Source of the DNA: UBA4729 sp038236865
GTDB lineage: Bacteria; Patescibacteriota; Saccharimonadia; Saccharimonadales; UBA4665
NCBI GenBank assembly: GCA_038236865.1
Contig: JBBRZI010000007.1
Location: forward strand, 1-34,695
Direction: 5' to 3'
Length of the DNA: 34,695 bases
A program made the translations under genes and the position numbers. Shown piece after piece: positions 24,415 through 32,325 of this stretch. Below the pieces are notes generated by a model, which saw nothing but the letters and a program-made list of their open reading frames with translations, was not told the DNA's origin and ran no database searches. Every line of letters begins with the position of its first letter. Positions within the stretch are counted from its first letter, which is position 1.

Positions 24415-25013
24415 TCAACCTACTGCCCCCAGAAACCAAAGCCGGTTACAGCTATGCTCGGCGTAACGTCGCCCTGCGTAAATGGGTGGCTGCCCTGCTC
24501 GTGGCTCTCGTCGGCGTCGGTGCCCTGGCGACGTACGGGCTACTCAACCTCCAGCAGTCGGTCATTAACTACAACCAGCAAGTCGCCAACGTTCAAACCA
24601 AGCTCCAAAAAGAGCACCTCCAAGAAACCGACAAACAAGTCAAAGACATTAGCAGTAGTTTGCGCTTGGCCGCCCAAGTCCTGTCTAAGGAAGTCCTCTT
24701 TTCCAAGCTCATCACCCAGATTGGTGCTGCCATGCCGAGCGGCGCAATCCTGGCCAGTCTGAACATCAACAAAACGACCGGCGGGCTCGATCTTATCGCC
24801 CACACGACTGATTACGGCACGGCTACCCAAGTACAAGTCAATCTGGCCAACCCCGCCAATAAGATCTTTGCCAAAGCCGACATCGGTAATATCACCTGCA
24901 CCAGCCCCAAGGGCGAGCAGGCCAAGGTTGACCCCTACCCCTGCATCGTAACTATCCGGGCCCTGTTCGCCGACAATAATCCATTCTTGTTTATTAACCA
25001 AGGTGCCAAATGA
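24411..25013 (+). CDS. pilN: type IV pilus assembly protein PilN
   Basis: A 200-aa bitopic protein that opens with the PilN signature MINLLPPE, has a helix at about 27-47 (WVAALLVALVGVGALATYGL), then a coiled coil and an alpha/beta domain (AAMPSGAILASLNINKTTGG). PilN's first residues bind PilM and its outer part pairs with PilO. It has a Cys pair near the end (ITC...YPC). ATGA overlaps at both ends show tight coupling. Confidence 0.92.
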   Translation: MINLLPPETKAGYSYARRNVALRKWVAALLVALVGVGALATYGLLNLQQSVINYNQQVANVQTKLQKEHLQETDKQVKDISSSLRLAAQVLSKEVLFSKLITQIGAAMPSGAILASLNINKTTGGLDLIAHTTDYGTATQVQVNLANPANKIFAKADIGNITCTSPKGEQAKVDPYPCIVTIRALFADNNPFLFINQGAK

Positions 25014-25657
25014 TTCATAGCAAGCACATCTATCTGTTGATGATTGCCCTTATATTCTTGCTCACCGTGGGGCTATTCGGCAGTGCCTACGGCATTCAGG
25101 GCTTACTCCAAACAAAGTCAACCGAACTGGTTGGGCTCAAAGCCAAGCTACTAGCCGTTAATGAACAGCAGGGCGGCCTCGTCCAAGCTAAAAAAGATAT
25201 CATTACCTACAATGACCTGTATAAAATCGCCAAAGTGGTCGTGCCCGAAAATAAAAACCAGGCTGAGGCAGTCCGCCAGATCGTCAAGCTGGCGGCCAAT
25301 AACAGCGTTCGCCTCGGCTCGATCTCATTCCCTTCGTCCAGCCTCGGTAACGGCGGCCAGGCGACTGGAACGGCCACAACCCCCGCTCCGGCACTCACCA
25401 GCCCGTCCAGCGCTGCTGGCGCCGCCTTATCGCAGCTAACGCCTGTACTGACCGCTCCCGGGGTGTATGTGCTGCAAATTAACGTCAGCAGCGATAGCAA
25501 CTATCCCGCGTCATACTCACAGCTCATTAGTTTCCTGTCGGCACTCGAACAAAACCGCTTAACCGCCCAAGTAACCAGCCTCAACATTACCCCCGACCCC
25601 AACAACCCTAATCGGTTTTCGTTTATACTAACTCTAAATAGCTACATAAAACCATGA
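25010..25657 (+). CDS. pilO: type IV pilus assembly protein PilO
   Basis: A 215-aa bitopic protein with an N-terminal helix (IYLLMIALIFLLTVGLFGSA), a coiled coil with VPENKNQAEAVRQIVKLAAN, a flexible Ala/Thr/Pro-rich linker (about 115-150) and a C-terminal ferredoxin-like domain (YPASYSQLISFLSALEQNR). Pairs with PilN. ATGA overlaps upstream and downstream. Confidence 0.9.
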   Translation: MIHSKHIYLLMIALIFLLTVGLFGSAYGIQGLLQTKSTELVGLKAKLLAVNEQQGGLVQAKKDIITYNDLYKIAKVVVPENKNQAEAVRQIVKLAANNSVRLGSISFPSSSLGNGGQATGTATTPAPALTSPSSAAGAALSQLTPVLTAPGVYVLQINVSSDSNYPASYSQLISFLSALEQNRLTAQVTSLNITPDPNNPNRFSFILTLNSYIKP

Positions 25658-25956
25658 CTAAGTTAAAAACCACCCAGCTGCCGCCAGTCGTACTCGCCAT
25701 ACTGAAGAACCTCAATCGCTTCAAGGTATTGGTGTTTATCGTCATTGTGGCCGGCGTCTATGGCTACGTTCTGCTGCAAATTACCACGCTGTCAAACGCC
25801 CAACCGACCACTGAGCAAATCAACGCTCAGACTAAACCGATTAAAGCGGCCCATATCGACAAGGCCACCGTCCGTCAGCTGCAACAGCTGCAAGACAACA
25901 GCGTCACCGTCCAAGCCCTGTTTAATGACGCCCGCAACAACCCCTTCCAAGAATAA
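25654..25956 (+). CDS. small membrane protein ending the pilus operon
   Basis: A 100-aa protein with one helix (about 25-44, VLVFIVIVAGVYGYVLLQI) and a polar outer part with a possible short coiled coil (ATVRQLQQLQDNSVTVQALF). ATGA overlap with pilO places it in the same assembly. Position and topology suggest a PilP-like or accessory role, but there is no sequence match I can name. A 12-nt perfect palindrome (25959-25970) follows. Confidence 0.7.
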   Translation: MTKLKTTQLPPVVLAILKNLNRFKVLVFIVIVAGVYGYVLLQITTLSNAQPTTEQINAQTKPIKAAHIDKATVRQLQQLQDNSVTVQALFNDARNNPFQE

Positions 25957-26017
25957 GCGCTGCGCGCAGCCAAGCACCCGGCGAGCCCAACCGTCGTACC
26001 TGCCCGTTATCAGCGGG

Positions 26018-26656
26018 TTATGGTTGCCCAGGATTGGAAAACGCTGACGGAGCTGGGCGCTGTTCTGTCTCCCGTAAGCCCTGTTCATACTGCTCGCGGG
26101 CGTTCAGCACCTGTTGGGCGTAATAGTTGGGGTTTGGGCAAAAGGTAAACACAAACTTGCTGCGTTCACCGGCCGTTTCGACGCGCAGCGTGCCAAAGCC
26201 AAACATGTGGGCCAACAGGCCCTCCTGCTCGGCGGTAATGTCTTCCAGATTAGCCAGGCTCAGTTGGCTATTACGCTTATCGAATAGACTCCGTTGGGTA
26301 ACTTGAGTCAGGCTGTCCGTCGTCAGGATCCAGCGATTGCCCCAGTAGACAATGTGCGAGATCGTCAAAAATAGTAGCGTAAATATCACAAATATCAGGA
26401 ACACCACGGCGCCGATAGACATAATCTGCGTCGAATCACCGGCCACCGATGGTAACACGATAAAGGCAATACCCGCCAGCACAACCAGCATCACGGCAGC
26501 GGCCGCATAGATGCCAAACATCCCAAATGGGTGGCGCTTAACTTCAAAGATATTGCGCTCGCCCTTCTGCATGACATTGAGGGGATTATTGACCTGGGTT
26601 GGTTGGCCTGGTTGTGGTGGTTGATAGGGGTTGGCGGGTTGGTTTTGTGGATTCAT
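26018..26656 (-). CDS. PH-domain (bPH/DUF304-type) membrane protein
   Basis: A 212-aa protein with a Pro/Gln-rich N-terminus (PYQPPQPGQPTQ), two helices (about 49-70 and 82-102) and a C-terminal bacterial PH-like domain (WILTTDSLTQVTQRSLFDKR, LANLEDITAEQEGLLAHMFG, GTLRVETAGERSKFVF). Such proteins are common and of unknown role, often in the envelope. TATAAT lies 6 nt before the ATG with no Shine-Dalgarno, so the mRNA is probably leaderless. It converges on the pilus operon. Confidence 0.82.
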   Translation of the reverse strand: MNPQNQPANPYQPPQPGQPTQVNNPLNVMQKGERNIFEVKRHPFGMFGIYAAAAVMLVVLAGIAFIVLPSVAGDSTQIMSIGAVVFLIFVIFTLLFLTISHIVYWGNRWILTTDSLTQVTQRSLFDKRNSQLSLANLEDITAEQEGLLAHMFGFGTLRVETAGERSKFVFTFCPNPNYYAQQVLNAREQYEQGLRETEQRPAPSAFSNPGQP

Positions 26657-26662
26657 ATCCCC

Positions 26663-26668
26663 ATTATA
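26663..26668 (-). promoter_or_regulatory. -10 box of a leaderless promoter for the PH-domain gene
   Basis: TATAAT, 6 nt (GGGGAT), ATG on the minus strand. It lies in the 19-nt gap after the ruvB stop. Confidence 0.55.
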
Positions 26669-26675
26669 GCGCAGA

Positions 26676-27704
26676 TTAGAGTAGGGTTGGACCGACCACG
26701 GCCGGCTGAGTTTTCCCGAGGTGTTTATAGGTTTTGGGCGTCACTTTACGGCCGCGCGGCGTGCGTTCAAGCAGCCCAATTTGCATTAGATACGGTTCGA
26801 TAAAATCCTCGATCGTCGAACGCTCTTCCGACGTTAAAGCCGCCAGCGTTTCGACACCGACCGGGCCACCGTTATAGCTTTCGATGATGGCGTTCAGCAG
26901 CATGCGGTCGGCCGGGTCGAGGCCGAGGTCATCAATCTCGAGCAACTGGAGGGCTTGGGTACTAACCATGGTATCGATAATGCCGTCGCCGTTGACGTCG
27001 GCATAGTCACGAACGCGCTTGAGCAAACGATTAGCGATGCGCGGCGTCAAGCGTGAACGCGTCGCCAGTTTTTCGGCGGCGGCGTTATCAATCTTGACGT
27101 TCAGGATACCGGCGGTCCGGTGAATAATCTGCTCGATTTCATTGGGTTTATAGAATTCTAAGCGGTGGATGTGGCCGAAGCGATCACGTAACGGGCCGGC
27201 CAATGCCCCGGCTCGCGTCGTGGCGCCGATAATCGTGAACTTGGGCAAATCCAAGCGCAGGCTGCGCGCACTCGGTCCTTTGCCGATCATAATGTCGAGC
27301 TTAAAATCCTCCATGGCGCTATACAGCACTTCTTCGACTGAGCGGTGCAGACGGTGGATTTCATCGATAAACAGGATATCGCCATCCTGCAAATTAGTCA
27401 GTAGGCTGGCCAGATCGCCGGCTCTCTCGATGGCCGGCCCGCTGGTGATACGAATTTGGGCGCCCATTTCATAAGCGATCACGCTGGCCATGGTGGTCTT
27501 GCCTAACCCGGGCGGCCCATAGAGCAACACGTGGTCCATCGGCTCTTCGCGTTTGCGGGCAGCCTTAATCGCCAATTTGAGGTTCTGCTTGAGCCGTTCC
27601 TGGCCGGTATAACTAGCAAAGTCACGCGGTCGCAGCGTGATTTCTTGTTCAATCTCTACCGGATCTTCCTCCGGCGCCGCCGTATTCACAATTCGATCAA
27701 TCAT
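26676..27704 (-). CDS. ruvB: RuvB, Holliday junction branch-migration helicase
   Basis: A 342-aa AAA+ protein from the chosen ATG (MIDRIVN). It has Walker A YGPPGLGKTT, Walker B ILFIDEIHRL, sensor 1 IIGATTRAGAL, the arginine finger region RDRFG and a winged-helix end (IGLLERTPRGRKVTPKTYKHLG). It drives branch migration with RuvA. The start is set by TATACT at 27714-27719, 9 nt before the ATG; the longer reading would contain the -10 box. The gene is separated from ruvA by an aldo/keto reductase gene. Confidence 0.97.
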   Translation of the reverse strand: MIDRIVNTAAPEEDPVEIEQEITLRPRDFASYTGQERLKQNLKLAIKAARKREEPMDHVLLYGPPGLGKTTMASVIAYEMGAQIRITSGPAIERAGDLASLLTNLQDGDILFIDEIHRLHRSVEEVLYSAMEDFKLDIMIGKGPSARSLRLDLPKFTIIGATTRAGALAGPLRDRFGHIHRLEFYKPNEIEQIIHRTAGILNVKIDNAAAEKLATRSRLTPRIANRLLKRVRDYADVNGDGIIDTMVSTQALQLLEIDDLGLDPADRMLLNAIIESYNGGPVGVETLAALTSEERSTIEDFIEPYLMQIGLLERTPRGRKVTPKTYKHLGKTQPAVVGPTLL

Positions 27705-27713
27705 TACCAAAGT

Positions 27714-27719
27714 AGTATA
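27714..27719 (-). promoter_or_regulatory. -10 box of ruvB
   Basis: TATACT, 9 nt, ATG on the minus strand. It supports the start at 27704 and a nearly leaderless mRNA. Confidence 0.5.
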
Positions 27720-27745
27720 CCGCATTCGGCGAAGTTATTGCGCCG

Positions 27746-28564
27746 CTACGGTACGTGGACCGGGCTCCAGCAGGTACGCATGTTCTGGTCGCACTTGGCG
27801 AGGGCTGCCATATCATCACTCGACAGTTTAAAATCAAAAATGGCAATGTTCTCCTGAATACGGCTCGGTGTTACCGACTTTGGTAATACGATTAGACCGC
27901 GCTCAATGCACCAGCGCAACATGATCTGGGCGTAACTCTTACCATACATTTTTGCGATGGCAGCGACCGTTGGATCGGCCATGTTTTTACCATGTGCCAG
28001 CGGCGAATAAGCTTCTACTTTGATCCCCTGCACCGCGCAATAATCCAGTAGCTCAGCCTGTTGCAAGAAGACATGGAGTTCAACCTGGTTAACCGCCGGC
28101 CGAGTTTTGGCGTAGCTGTCCATCGATGTTAAGTGCTTAATCGTGTAATTGCTGACGCCGATGCTGCGGGCACCGCCTGCCTCATGAATTTTTTCGAGTG
28201 CTTGCCAGGCTGCTTTACGCAAAACTGGTACCGGGAAATGAAGCAGCAACAGATCAACGTAATCGGTTTGTAGTTTTTTGAGCGACTCGGCAAAGCTACG
28301 CTGCGTGCGGCTGGAGCCGAACTGGTCAATCGCGATTTTAGTCGTAATAAAAATATCTGCGCGCTTGAGACCGTGCCGCTTCCATGCGTCACCAAGCATA
28401 GCTTCGTTGCCATACACCTGCGCGCTGTCAAAGTGCCGATACCCAGCCGACAGCGCGGCGTCAAAGGCTTGGTTAAACTCCGCCGCGTCTTTGACTTGCC
28501 ACAGGCCAAGCCCAATCTGGGGGATTACTTGCTCGGTACCGAGCTGTACAGCTGGAATTGCCAC
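27746..28564 (-). CDS. aldo/keto reductase
   Basis: A 272-aa (beta/alpha)8 oxidoreductase. The catalytic tetrad is present: Asp46 (HFDSAQVYGNE), Tyr51, Lys76 (TTKIAI) and His109 (LLLHFP). The NADPH-binding end has LIVLPKSVTPSRIQENI. It would reduce small aldehydes or ketones, in the group that includes 2,5-diketo-gluconate reductases; the substrate is unknown. It starts at GTG and overlaps the ruvA stop by 1 nt (TAGTG), so it is coupled to ruvA although unrelated in function. Confidence 0.94.
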   Translation of the reverse strand: MAIPAVQLGTEQVIPQIGLGLWQVKDAAEFNQAFDAALSAGYRHFDSAQVYGNEAMLGDAWKRHGLKRADIFITTKIAIDQFGSSRTQRSFAESLKKLQTDYVDLLLLHFPVPVLRKAAWQALEKIHEAGGARSIGVSNYTIKHLTSMDSYAKTRPAVNQVELHVFLQQAELLDYCAVQGIKVEAYSPLAHGKNMADPTVAAIAKMYGKSYAQIMLRWCIERGLIVLPKSVTPSRIQENIAIFDFKLSSDDMAALAKCDQNMRTCWSPVHVP

Positions 28565-29148
28565 TACTTCTTACCAGTCAGCGCCAGTTTGATCCGGTCT
28601 TCACTCGGTAGCGAACTATCAATCGATTGCAAGGCTGTCGCAGCATCGGCCGCTGTGTAGCCCAGCGACACCAGCGCCTCAACGGCTTCATCTTGCAGCA
28701 ACATGCCTTCTCCGCGCAACATGCCCGTACTCTGAAGATCGACGCCGACCAGCCCGACCTTGTCTTTCAAATCAACGATAATCCGCTCGGCCACCCGTTT
28801 ACCGACGCCATTGGCTAACTGGATTGATTTGGTGTCGCCACTAGCAATCGCCTGCCGAACGTCCGTCGCCGAACCAATGCCGAGGACGCTAAGGGCCATT
28901 TTAGGGCCGACGCCGTTTACACCCAGCAACTGTTCAAACAAGCTCTTGGTATCTCGGCTCATAAAGCCAAATAAATCGTGCGATTGTTCACGGATATGCT
29001 CATAGACGAACATGGCAGCCGACTGGCCCACGACCAAGCGATCACCCTCTTCAACAGTCACATACAAACCATAGCCAACGCCGTGAACATCGAGCACCAG
29101 GCTGTCGAGCAGCTTTTCCGATACTATCCCCGAAAGTGTGGCAATCAT
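28564..29148 (-). CDS. ruvA: RuvA, Holliday junction binding protein
   Basis: A 194-aa protein with an N-terminal OB domain (MIATLSGIVSEKLLDSLVLD), two helix-hairpin-helix motifs (LLGVNGVGPKMALSVLG and ANGVGKRVAERIIVDLK) and a C-terminal RuvB-binding domain (EAVEALVSLGYTAADAATAL). CATAAT is 7 nt before the ATG with no Shine-Dalgarno site. Lies downstream of ruvC by 68 nt. Confidence 0.96.
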   Translation of the reverse strand: MIATLSGIVSEKLLDSLVLDVHGVGYGLYVTVEEGDRLVVGQSAAMFVYEHIREQSHDLFGFMSRDTKSLFEQLLGVNGVGPKMALSVLGIGSATDVRQAIASGDTKSIQLANGVGKRVAERIIVDLKDKVGLVGVDLQSTGMLRGEGMLLQDEAVEALVSLGYTAADAATALQSIDSSLPSEDRIKLALTGKK

Positions 29149-29155
29149 TACCCCT

Positions 29156-29161
29156 ATTATG
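29156..29161 (-). promoter_or_regulatory. -10 box of ruvA
   Basis: CATAAT, 7 nt (AGGGGTA), ATG on the minus strand, in the ruvC-ruvA gap. The purine-rich 7-mer could also help ribosomes, but it is very close to the ATG. Confidence 0.4.
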
Positions 29162-29216
29162 TCATACCAGCTGGTTTATGTGGTTTTCACGAGCGGAAAG
29201 CGCCGGGCGATGGGCT

Positions 29217-29687
29217 CTAACGCACATTCATCGAATGGGTAATAGCGGCGGCCAGGGCATCGGCGGCGTCATCGGGCCGCGGGACGTCCTTGAGCTTTAG
29301 GATAACGCGTACCATCTCTTGCATTTGCTTTTTATCGGCGCTGCCGTAGCCGGTGATGGCCTGCTTGATTTGCATCGGGGTGTATTCGGCGATGCGCAAG
29401 TGAGCTTGCATGCCGGTGAGCAGCACGACGCCGCGGGCTTGGGCGACCGTCATGGCCGTCGTCACGTTGCGGGCAAAAAATAACTTCTCGACCGACATGG
29501 CATCCGGTTTACTGTGTTGGATGATCTCCGTTAACTCTTCATAAATTGTTAGTAGCCGGACGCTGTCATCTTCGTGGACCGGTGTCCGAATGACACCAGC
29601 ATCAACAAATATCGGCTGCCCCTTTACCAGATCGATCACGCCAAAGCCCAGGATCCCGGTCCCCGGGTCAATCCCCAGTATGCGCAT
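29217..29687 (-). CDS. ruvC: RuvC, Holliday junction resolvase
   Basis: A 156-aa RNase H-fold nuclease. Acidic active-site residues are Asp7 (ILGIDPGTG), Glu67 (SVEKLFFARN) and the pair in RPDDAADALAAAI near the end. KQAITGYGSADKKQMQEMV is the typical DNA-binding stretch. It cuts the Holliday junction moved by RuvAB. 47 nt downstream of yebC, probably in the same transcript. Confidence 0.96.
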   Translation of the reverse strand: MRILGIDPGTGILGFGVIDLVKGQPIFVDAGVIRTPVHEDDSVRLLTIYEELTEIIQHSKPDAMSVEKLFFARNVTTAMTVAQARGVVLLTGMQAHLRIAEYTPMQIKQAITGYGSADKKQMQEMVRVILKLKDVPRPDDAADALAAAITHSMNVR

Positions 29688-29734
29688 GCTCAGCCCGGCT
29701 CATCGTTTAAAATTGAACTGGCTACCATCGTCAT

Positions 29735-30460
29735 CTAGGCTAAAAATTCTTCGGCGATGTCGAAGTTGACGTGGGTGTTGGTAACATCGTCGATCTCGTC
29801 GAGAGCATCCATCAGGCGCATGATTTTGCCGGCCGTAGCTTCGTCGGTCACCTCAACCGTCGTATTGGGCACAAACGTCAGCTCGGCCTCGGAAATTTTC
29901 AGGCCGGCTTCCTTGAGCGTATCGCGGACTTTGCCCAGTGCTTTGGCATCAGTATAAATGACTGATTCGTCGCCTTCATCCTGGACGTCTTCGGCGCCGG
30001 CATCAAGCGCGGCCATCAAAATATCATCGCCGGTGCCGTGGACGCGAATCATGCCTTTATGGTCGAATTGGAAAGCCACCGCCCCCTTTTCGGCAATGTT
30101 GCCGCCGTGCTTGTTAAACGCGAGCCTGACTAACGGGTACGTCCGGTTGATATTATCAGTGGCGACCTCTACGAGAATCGCACTACCACCAGGGCCATAG
30201 CCTTCGTAGAGTAGCTCGTGCATCAGGGCGGCGTCTTTATCTTTGATACGGTCGATTGCCCGCTGGATGTTGTTGGCCGGCATGTTGGCGGCTTTGGCTT
30301 TATCCATCGCCAAGCGGAGTGAAAAGTTCATGTCCGGATCGATGCCACTGCGGGCCGCGAGCGCAATCGCGTTGCCCAGCCTCGTGAAAGTTGCGCCACG
30401 GGCAGCATCTTTGGCTCCCTTTTCACGCTTGATTGTTGACCATTTAGAGTGACCGCTCAT
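29735..30460 (-). CDS. yebC: YebC/PmpR family protein
   Basis: A 241-aa protein that opens with the family signature MSGHSKWSTIKREKGAKDA and includes NIQRAIDRIKDKD and LYEGYGPGGSAILVEVATDN. YebC proteins were long called transcription regulators; recent work assigns them to relief of ribosome stalling at proline tracts. Proline-rich proteins are present in this window. AAAGGA precedes the ATG. The yebC-ruvC-ruvA-ruvB order is common in bacteria. Confidence 0.96.
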   Translation of the reverse strand: MSGHSKWSTIKREKGAKDAARGATFTRLGNAIALAARSGIDPDMNFSLRLAMDKAKAANMPANNIQRAIDRIKDKDAALMHELLYEGYGPGGSAILVEVATDNINRTYPLVRLAFNKHGGNIAEKGAVAFQFDHKGMIRVHGTGDDILMAALDAGAEDVQDEGDESVIYTDAKALGKVRDTLKEAGLKISEAELTFVPNTTVEVTDEATAGKIMRLMDALDEIDDVTNTHVNFDIAEEFLA

Positions 30461-30481
30461 TGATGATTTCCTTTCACTGCC

Positions 30482-31939
30482 CTACTGTTCCACCAGTTTC
30501 TTATCTGTTATTGTAGCACTTTTTAGACGGGTTTTAAACCACAAGCCAGCGGTCACGGCGACGACGATCAGGTACAGATTAAGCATTTGCGCTAGCGACA
30601 ACCCGACGTGCTGGACAAAAGCATGGGGCACTCGCGCCAAAAGCCGGGCCACATCGAGCATGTAGCTCAGTACCAACACAGCCGGCCAGGCAAACCAGCC
30701 TGCGATCGATCCAATCAACATGCCGGCCAGCCCAGCCACCAGGCTGAACAGCATCGCGATGGGCACCATAACAGCGACGAGAACGTTGGCAATCAAACCG
30801 ACAAACGACATTTGCCCGAAGGTGTAGAGCACAATCGGTAGCGTTACGGCTTCGGCACACAAACTCTCGAGTGCCACCATGCCTACGAGCGAGTCGCGGA
30901 CCCGCGCCGGCAGCCGGGTCGCGATCAACGGTGCCAGTACCATCACCCCGTAAAACGCCAAGAAAGATAAATACCAGCTGACGTCTGTCCAAACATAAAA
31001 CGGCTTGGCATAGGCTGTAATGGCAGCGGCCAGCGTAACGAGCGTCAACGGCTGAAAAGACCGACCGTAGTAGCCGGCCACTATGCTGAGCGAGCTCACG
31101 ATAGCCGCCCGCACAATCGAGGCACTCGCACCGGCTACCAGCAAAAACACCGCAATCAACCCAAACGACAACATGGTCGCCAGCCGCTTTGAACGGCCGT
31201 TCAAGACCTTCTTGCTGGCCCGCAGCATGATCGTCAAGTTATAGCCCGAAACCGCAATGATATGCGTCAGACCGACCATTAACAAATCTTGCTTGACGTC
31301 GGCCGGCAACGTCGCGCGCTGCCCCACCAGCAGCCCCATCGCAAATGAGCTCAGTGGTTCTGGCAAAGCAGTCTGCATACCGGCCGTAAACTTGCGACGA
31401 ACTTCGGACACGGCCGTCGTATGGTGCGCCACGAGCTGCAGCCCCGCAAAACTCATCCGACCTTGGGCTGATCCCAAAGTTGGGTACAGCTTACCGACAA
31501 TTCGCAGCTTGTCGCCCTGGAAAACCGCCGACCTGCCAAAACCCGATACCGTAAGCTTGCCGGCGAGCGGGCGCCCATCAAGCAACGTTATGTAGCCCCC
31601 GGTGAATGCCAGCTGCGATTTATTGCCGTAGACGCCGTCGTCCAAGGCCACGACATTCAGGGTGACATTTTGATAATAATACTGATTGTATACCTCGAGT
31701 TTTTGCATGAATATACCACCACGCCAACAGCCTATGGCTAGCCCGCACAAGATGTAGCACAGCAGCGTGCCAAATGACTTTTTTGGCGTCAATAATAACC
31801 CGATCACACCCATGCATAGGCACCACAGCCCACCAACGGTAAACCCGAAGTGCGCCAGTCCAACGCCACCAATAAGGCCCCCACTCAGCAGTAATAAAAG
31901 CGTATTGCGCTGAAAGGCGTGTTTCCACAAGCTCTGCAT
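30482..31939 (-). CDS. comEC: ComEC/Rec2-type DNA uptake channel, without the metallo-beta-lactamase domain
   Basis: A 485-aa polytopic membrane protein. After two or three N-terminal helices comes an outer OB-like segment (GKLTVSGFGRSAVFQGDKLR), then the Competence domain with LLMVGLTHIIAVSGYNLTIM (family HLLAISGxH) and about eight helices. Known ComEC carries single-stranded DNA into the cytosol. Here the protein ends after the helices, so the C-terminal nuclease-like domain of many ComEC proteins is missing. The ATG at 31939 is chosen because TACAAT (31951-31956) lies 11 nt upstream; an in-frame ATG at 31996 would add 19 polar residues. It fits the neighbouring pilus and recombination genes. 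Confidence 0.9.
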   Translation of the reverse strand: MQSLWKHAFQRNTLLLLLSGGLIGGVGLAHFGFTVGGLWCLCMGVIGLLLTPKKSFGTLLCYILCGLAIGCWRGGIFMQKLEVYNQYYYQNVTLNVVALDDGVYGNKSQLAFTGGYITLLDGRPLAGKLTVSGFGRSAVFQGDKLRIVGKLYPTLGSAQGRMSFAGLQLVAHHTTAVSEVRRKFTAGMQTALPEPLSSFAMGLLVGQRATLPADVKQDLLMVGLTHIIAVSGYNLTIMLRASKKVLNGRSKRLATMLSFGLIAVFLLVAGASASIVRAAIVSSLSIVAGYYGRSFQPLTLVTLAAAITAYAKPFYVWTDVSWYLSFLAFYGVMVLAPLIATRLPARVRDSLVGMVALESLCAEAVTLPIVLYTFGQMSFVGLIANVLVAVMVPIAMLFSLVAGLAGMLIGSIAGWFAWPAVLVLSYMLDVARLLARVPHAFVQHVGLSLAQMLNLYLIVVAVTAGLWFKTRLKSATITDKKLVEQ

Positions 31940-32023
31940 AAGTGCAGCGTATTGTACTGCCACCCTGAAGCCCTCCATAAATCTAGCAGCTGTCATTTAA
32001 TATTTAGTTAAGCCCCTACACTA

Positions 32024-32065
32024 TTGGCCAACAGATTGACTTTTGGCCAAAAGTACGGATAATGT
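32024..32065 (+). promoter_or_regulatory. promoter with palindromic operator before the tRNA-Lys leader
   Basis: TTGACT (32036-32041), 17 nt, ATAATG (32059-32064). ACTTTTGGCCAAAAGT at 32039-32054 is a perfect 16-nt palindrome that covers the end of the -35 and most of the spacer. A second TTGGCCAA lies at 32024-32031, 19 nt away centre to centre. Two matching palindromes around a -35 box suggest a repressor operator. Confidence 0.65.
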
Positions 32066-32242
32066 AAGGAGTTATTTCTACTTTGATTGTGCTCTTACGG
32101 GCGAACAACCATAGAGAAACCAACACCTCCCGCATTCAAATTCTTAAACGGCACGTTTGAGAATTTGGGAGGAGGAACATAACCGTCAGCCGAAGCTTTT
32201 GCCAAAGGCAAAACGAGGTAACGGTGCAAGTTCCGACGACGA
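32066..32242 (+). ncRNA. structured leader RNA upstream of tRNA-Lys, unknown class
   Basis: The 177 nt between promoter and tRNA fold well by eye. One hairpin spans 32126-32172: CCTCCC/GGGAGG at the base and AAATTCTTAAAC/GTTTGAGAATTT (12 bp, one wobble) at the top, with a bulge between them. Then three nested stems: GGAAC/GTTCC (32174-32178 with 32230-32234), ACCGT/ACGGT (32182-32186 with 32221-32225) and TTTTGCC-AAA-GGCAAAA (32197-32213). AAGGAG at 32066-32071 is followed by a possible 25-codon leader frame from TTG 32083 to TGA 32158-32160, ending in the first hairpin. It could be a processed small RNA, a riboswitch-like leader or an attenuator. It matches no RNA family I can name. Confidence 0.45.
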
Positions 32243-32319
32243 GGGCCCATAGCTCAGCCGGTTAGAGCACCTGCCTTTTAAGCAGGGTGTCGTGGGTTCG
32301 AGTCCCACTGGGCCCTCCA
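32243..32319 (+). tRNA. tRNA-Lys (anticodon TTT), CCA encoded
   Basis: A 77-nt cloverleaf: acceptor GGGCCCA/TGGGCCC, D arm GCTC-AGCCGGTTA-GAGC, anticodon arm CCTGC-CTTTTAA-GCAGG (anticodon TTT), T arm GTGGG-TTCGAGT-CCCAC. The discriminator base is T, which is unusual for tRNA-Lys (normally A or G). CCA is encoded and directly enters a long hairpin. Copies of its 3' end occur at 32470-32488 and 33895-33909. Confidence 0.95.
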
Positions 32320-32325
32320 AATAAA
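32303..32325 (+). repeat. attL-like site: 3' end of tRNA-Lys, repeated downstream
   Basis: GGCCCTCCAAATAAA (32311-32325) recurs exactly at 33895-33909. TCCCACTGGGCCCTCCAAA (32303-32321) recurs at 32470-32488 with 17 of 19 bases kept. tRNA 3' ends are the usual target of site-specific integrases, and repeats of them mark the ends of integrated elements. Confidence 0.6.

Noticed and set aside
25959..25970. GCTGCGCGCAGC palindrome as terminator of the pilus operon
   Set aside because: No loop or T-run follows; it may be chance in GC-rich sequence.
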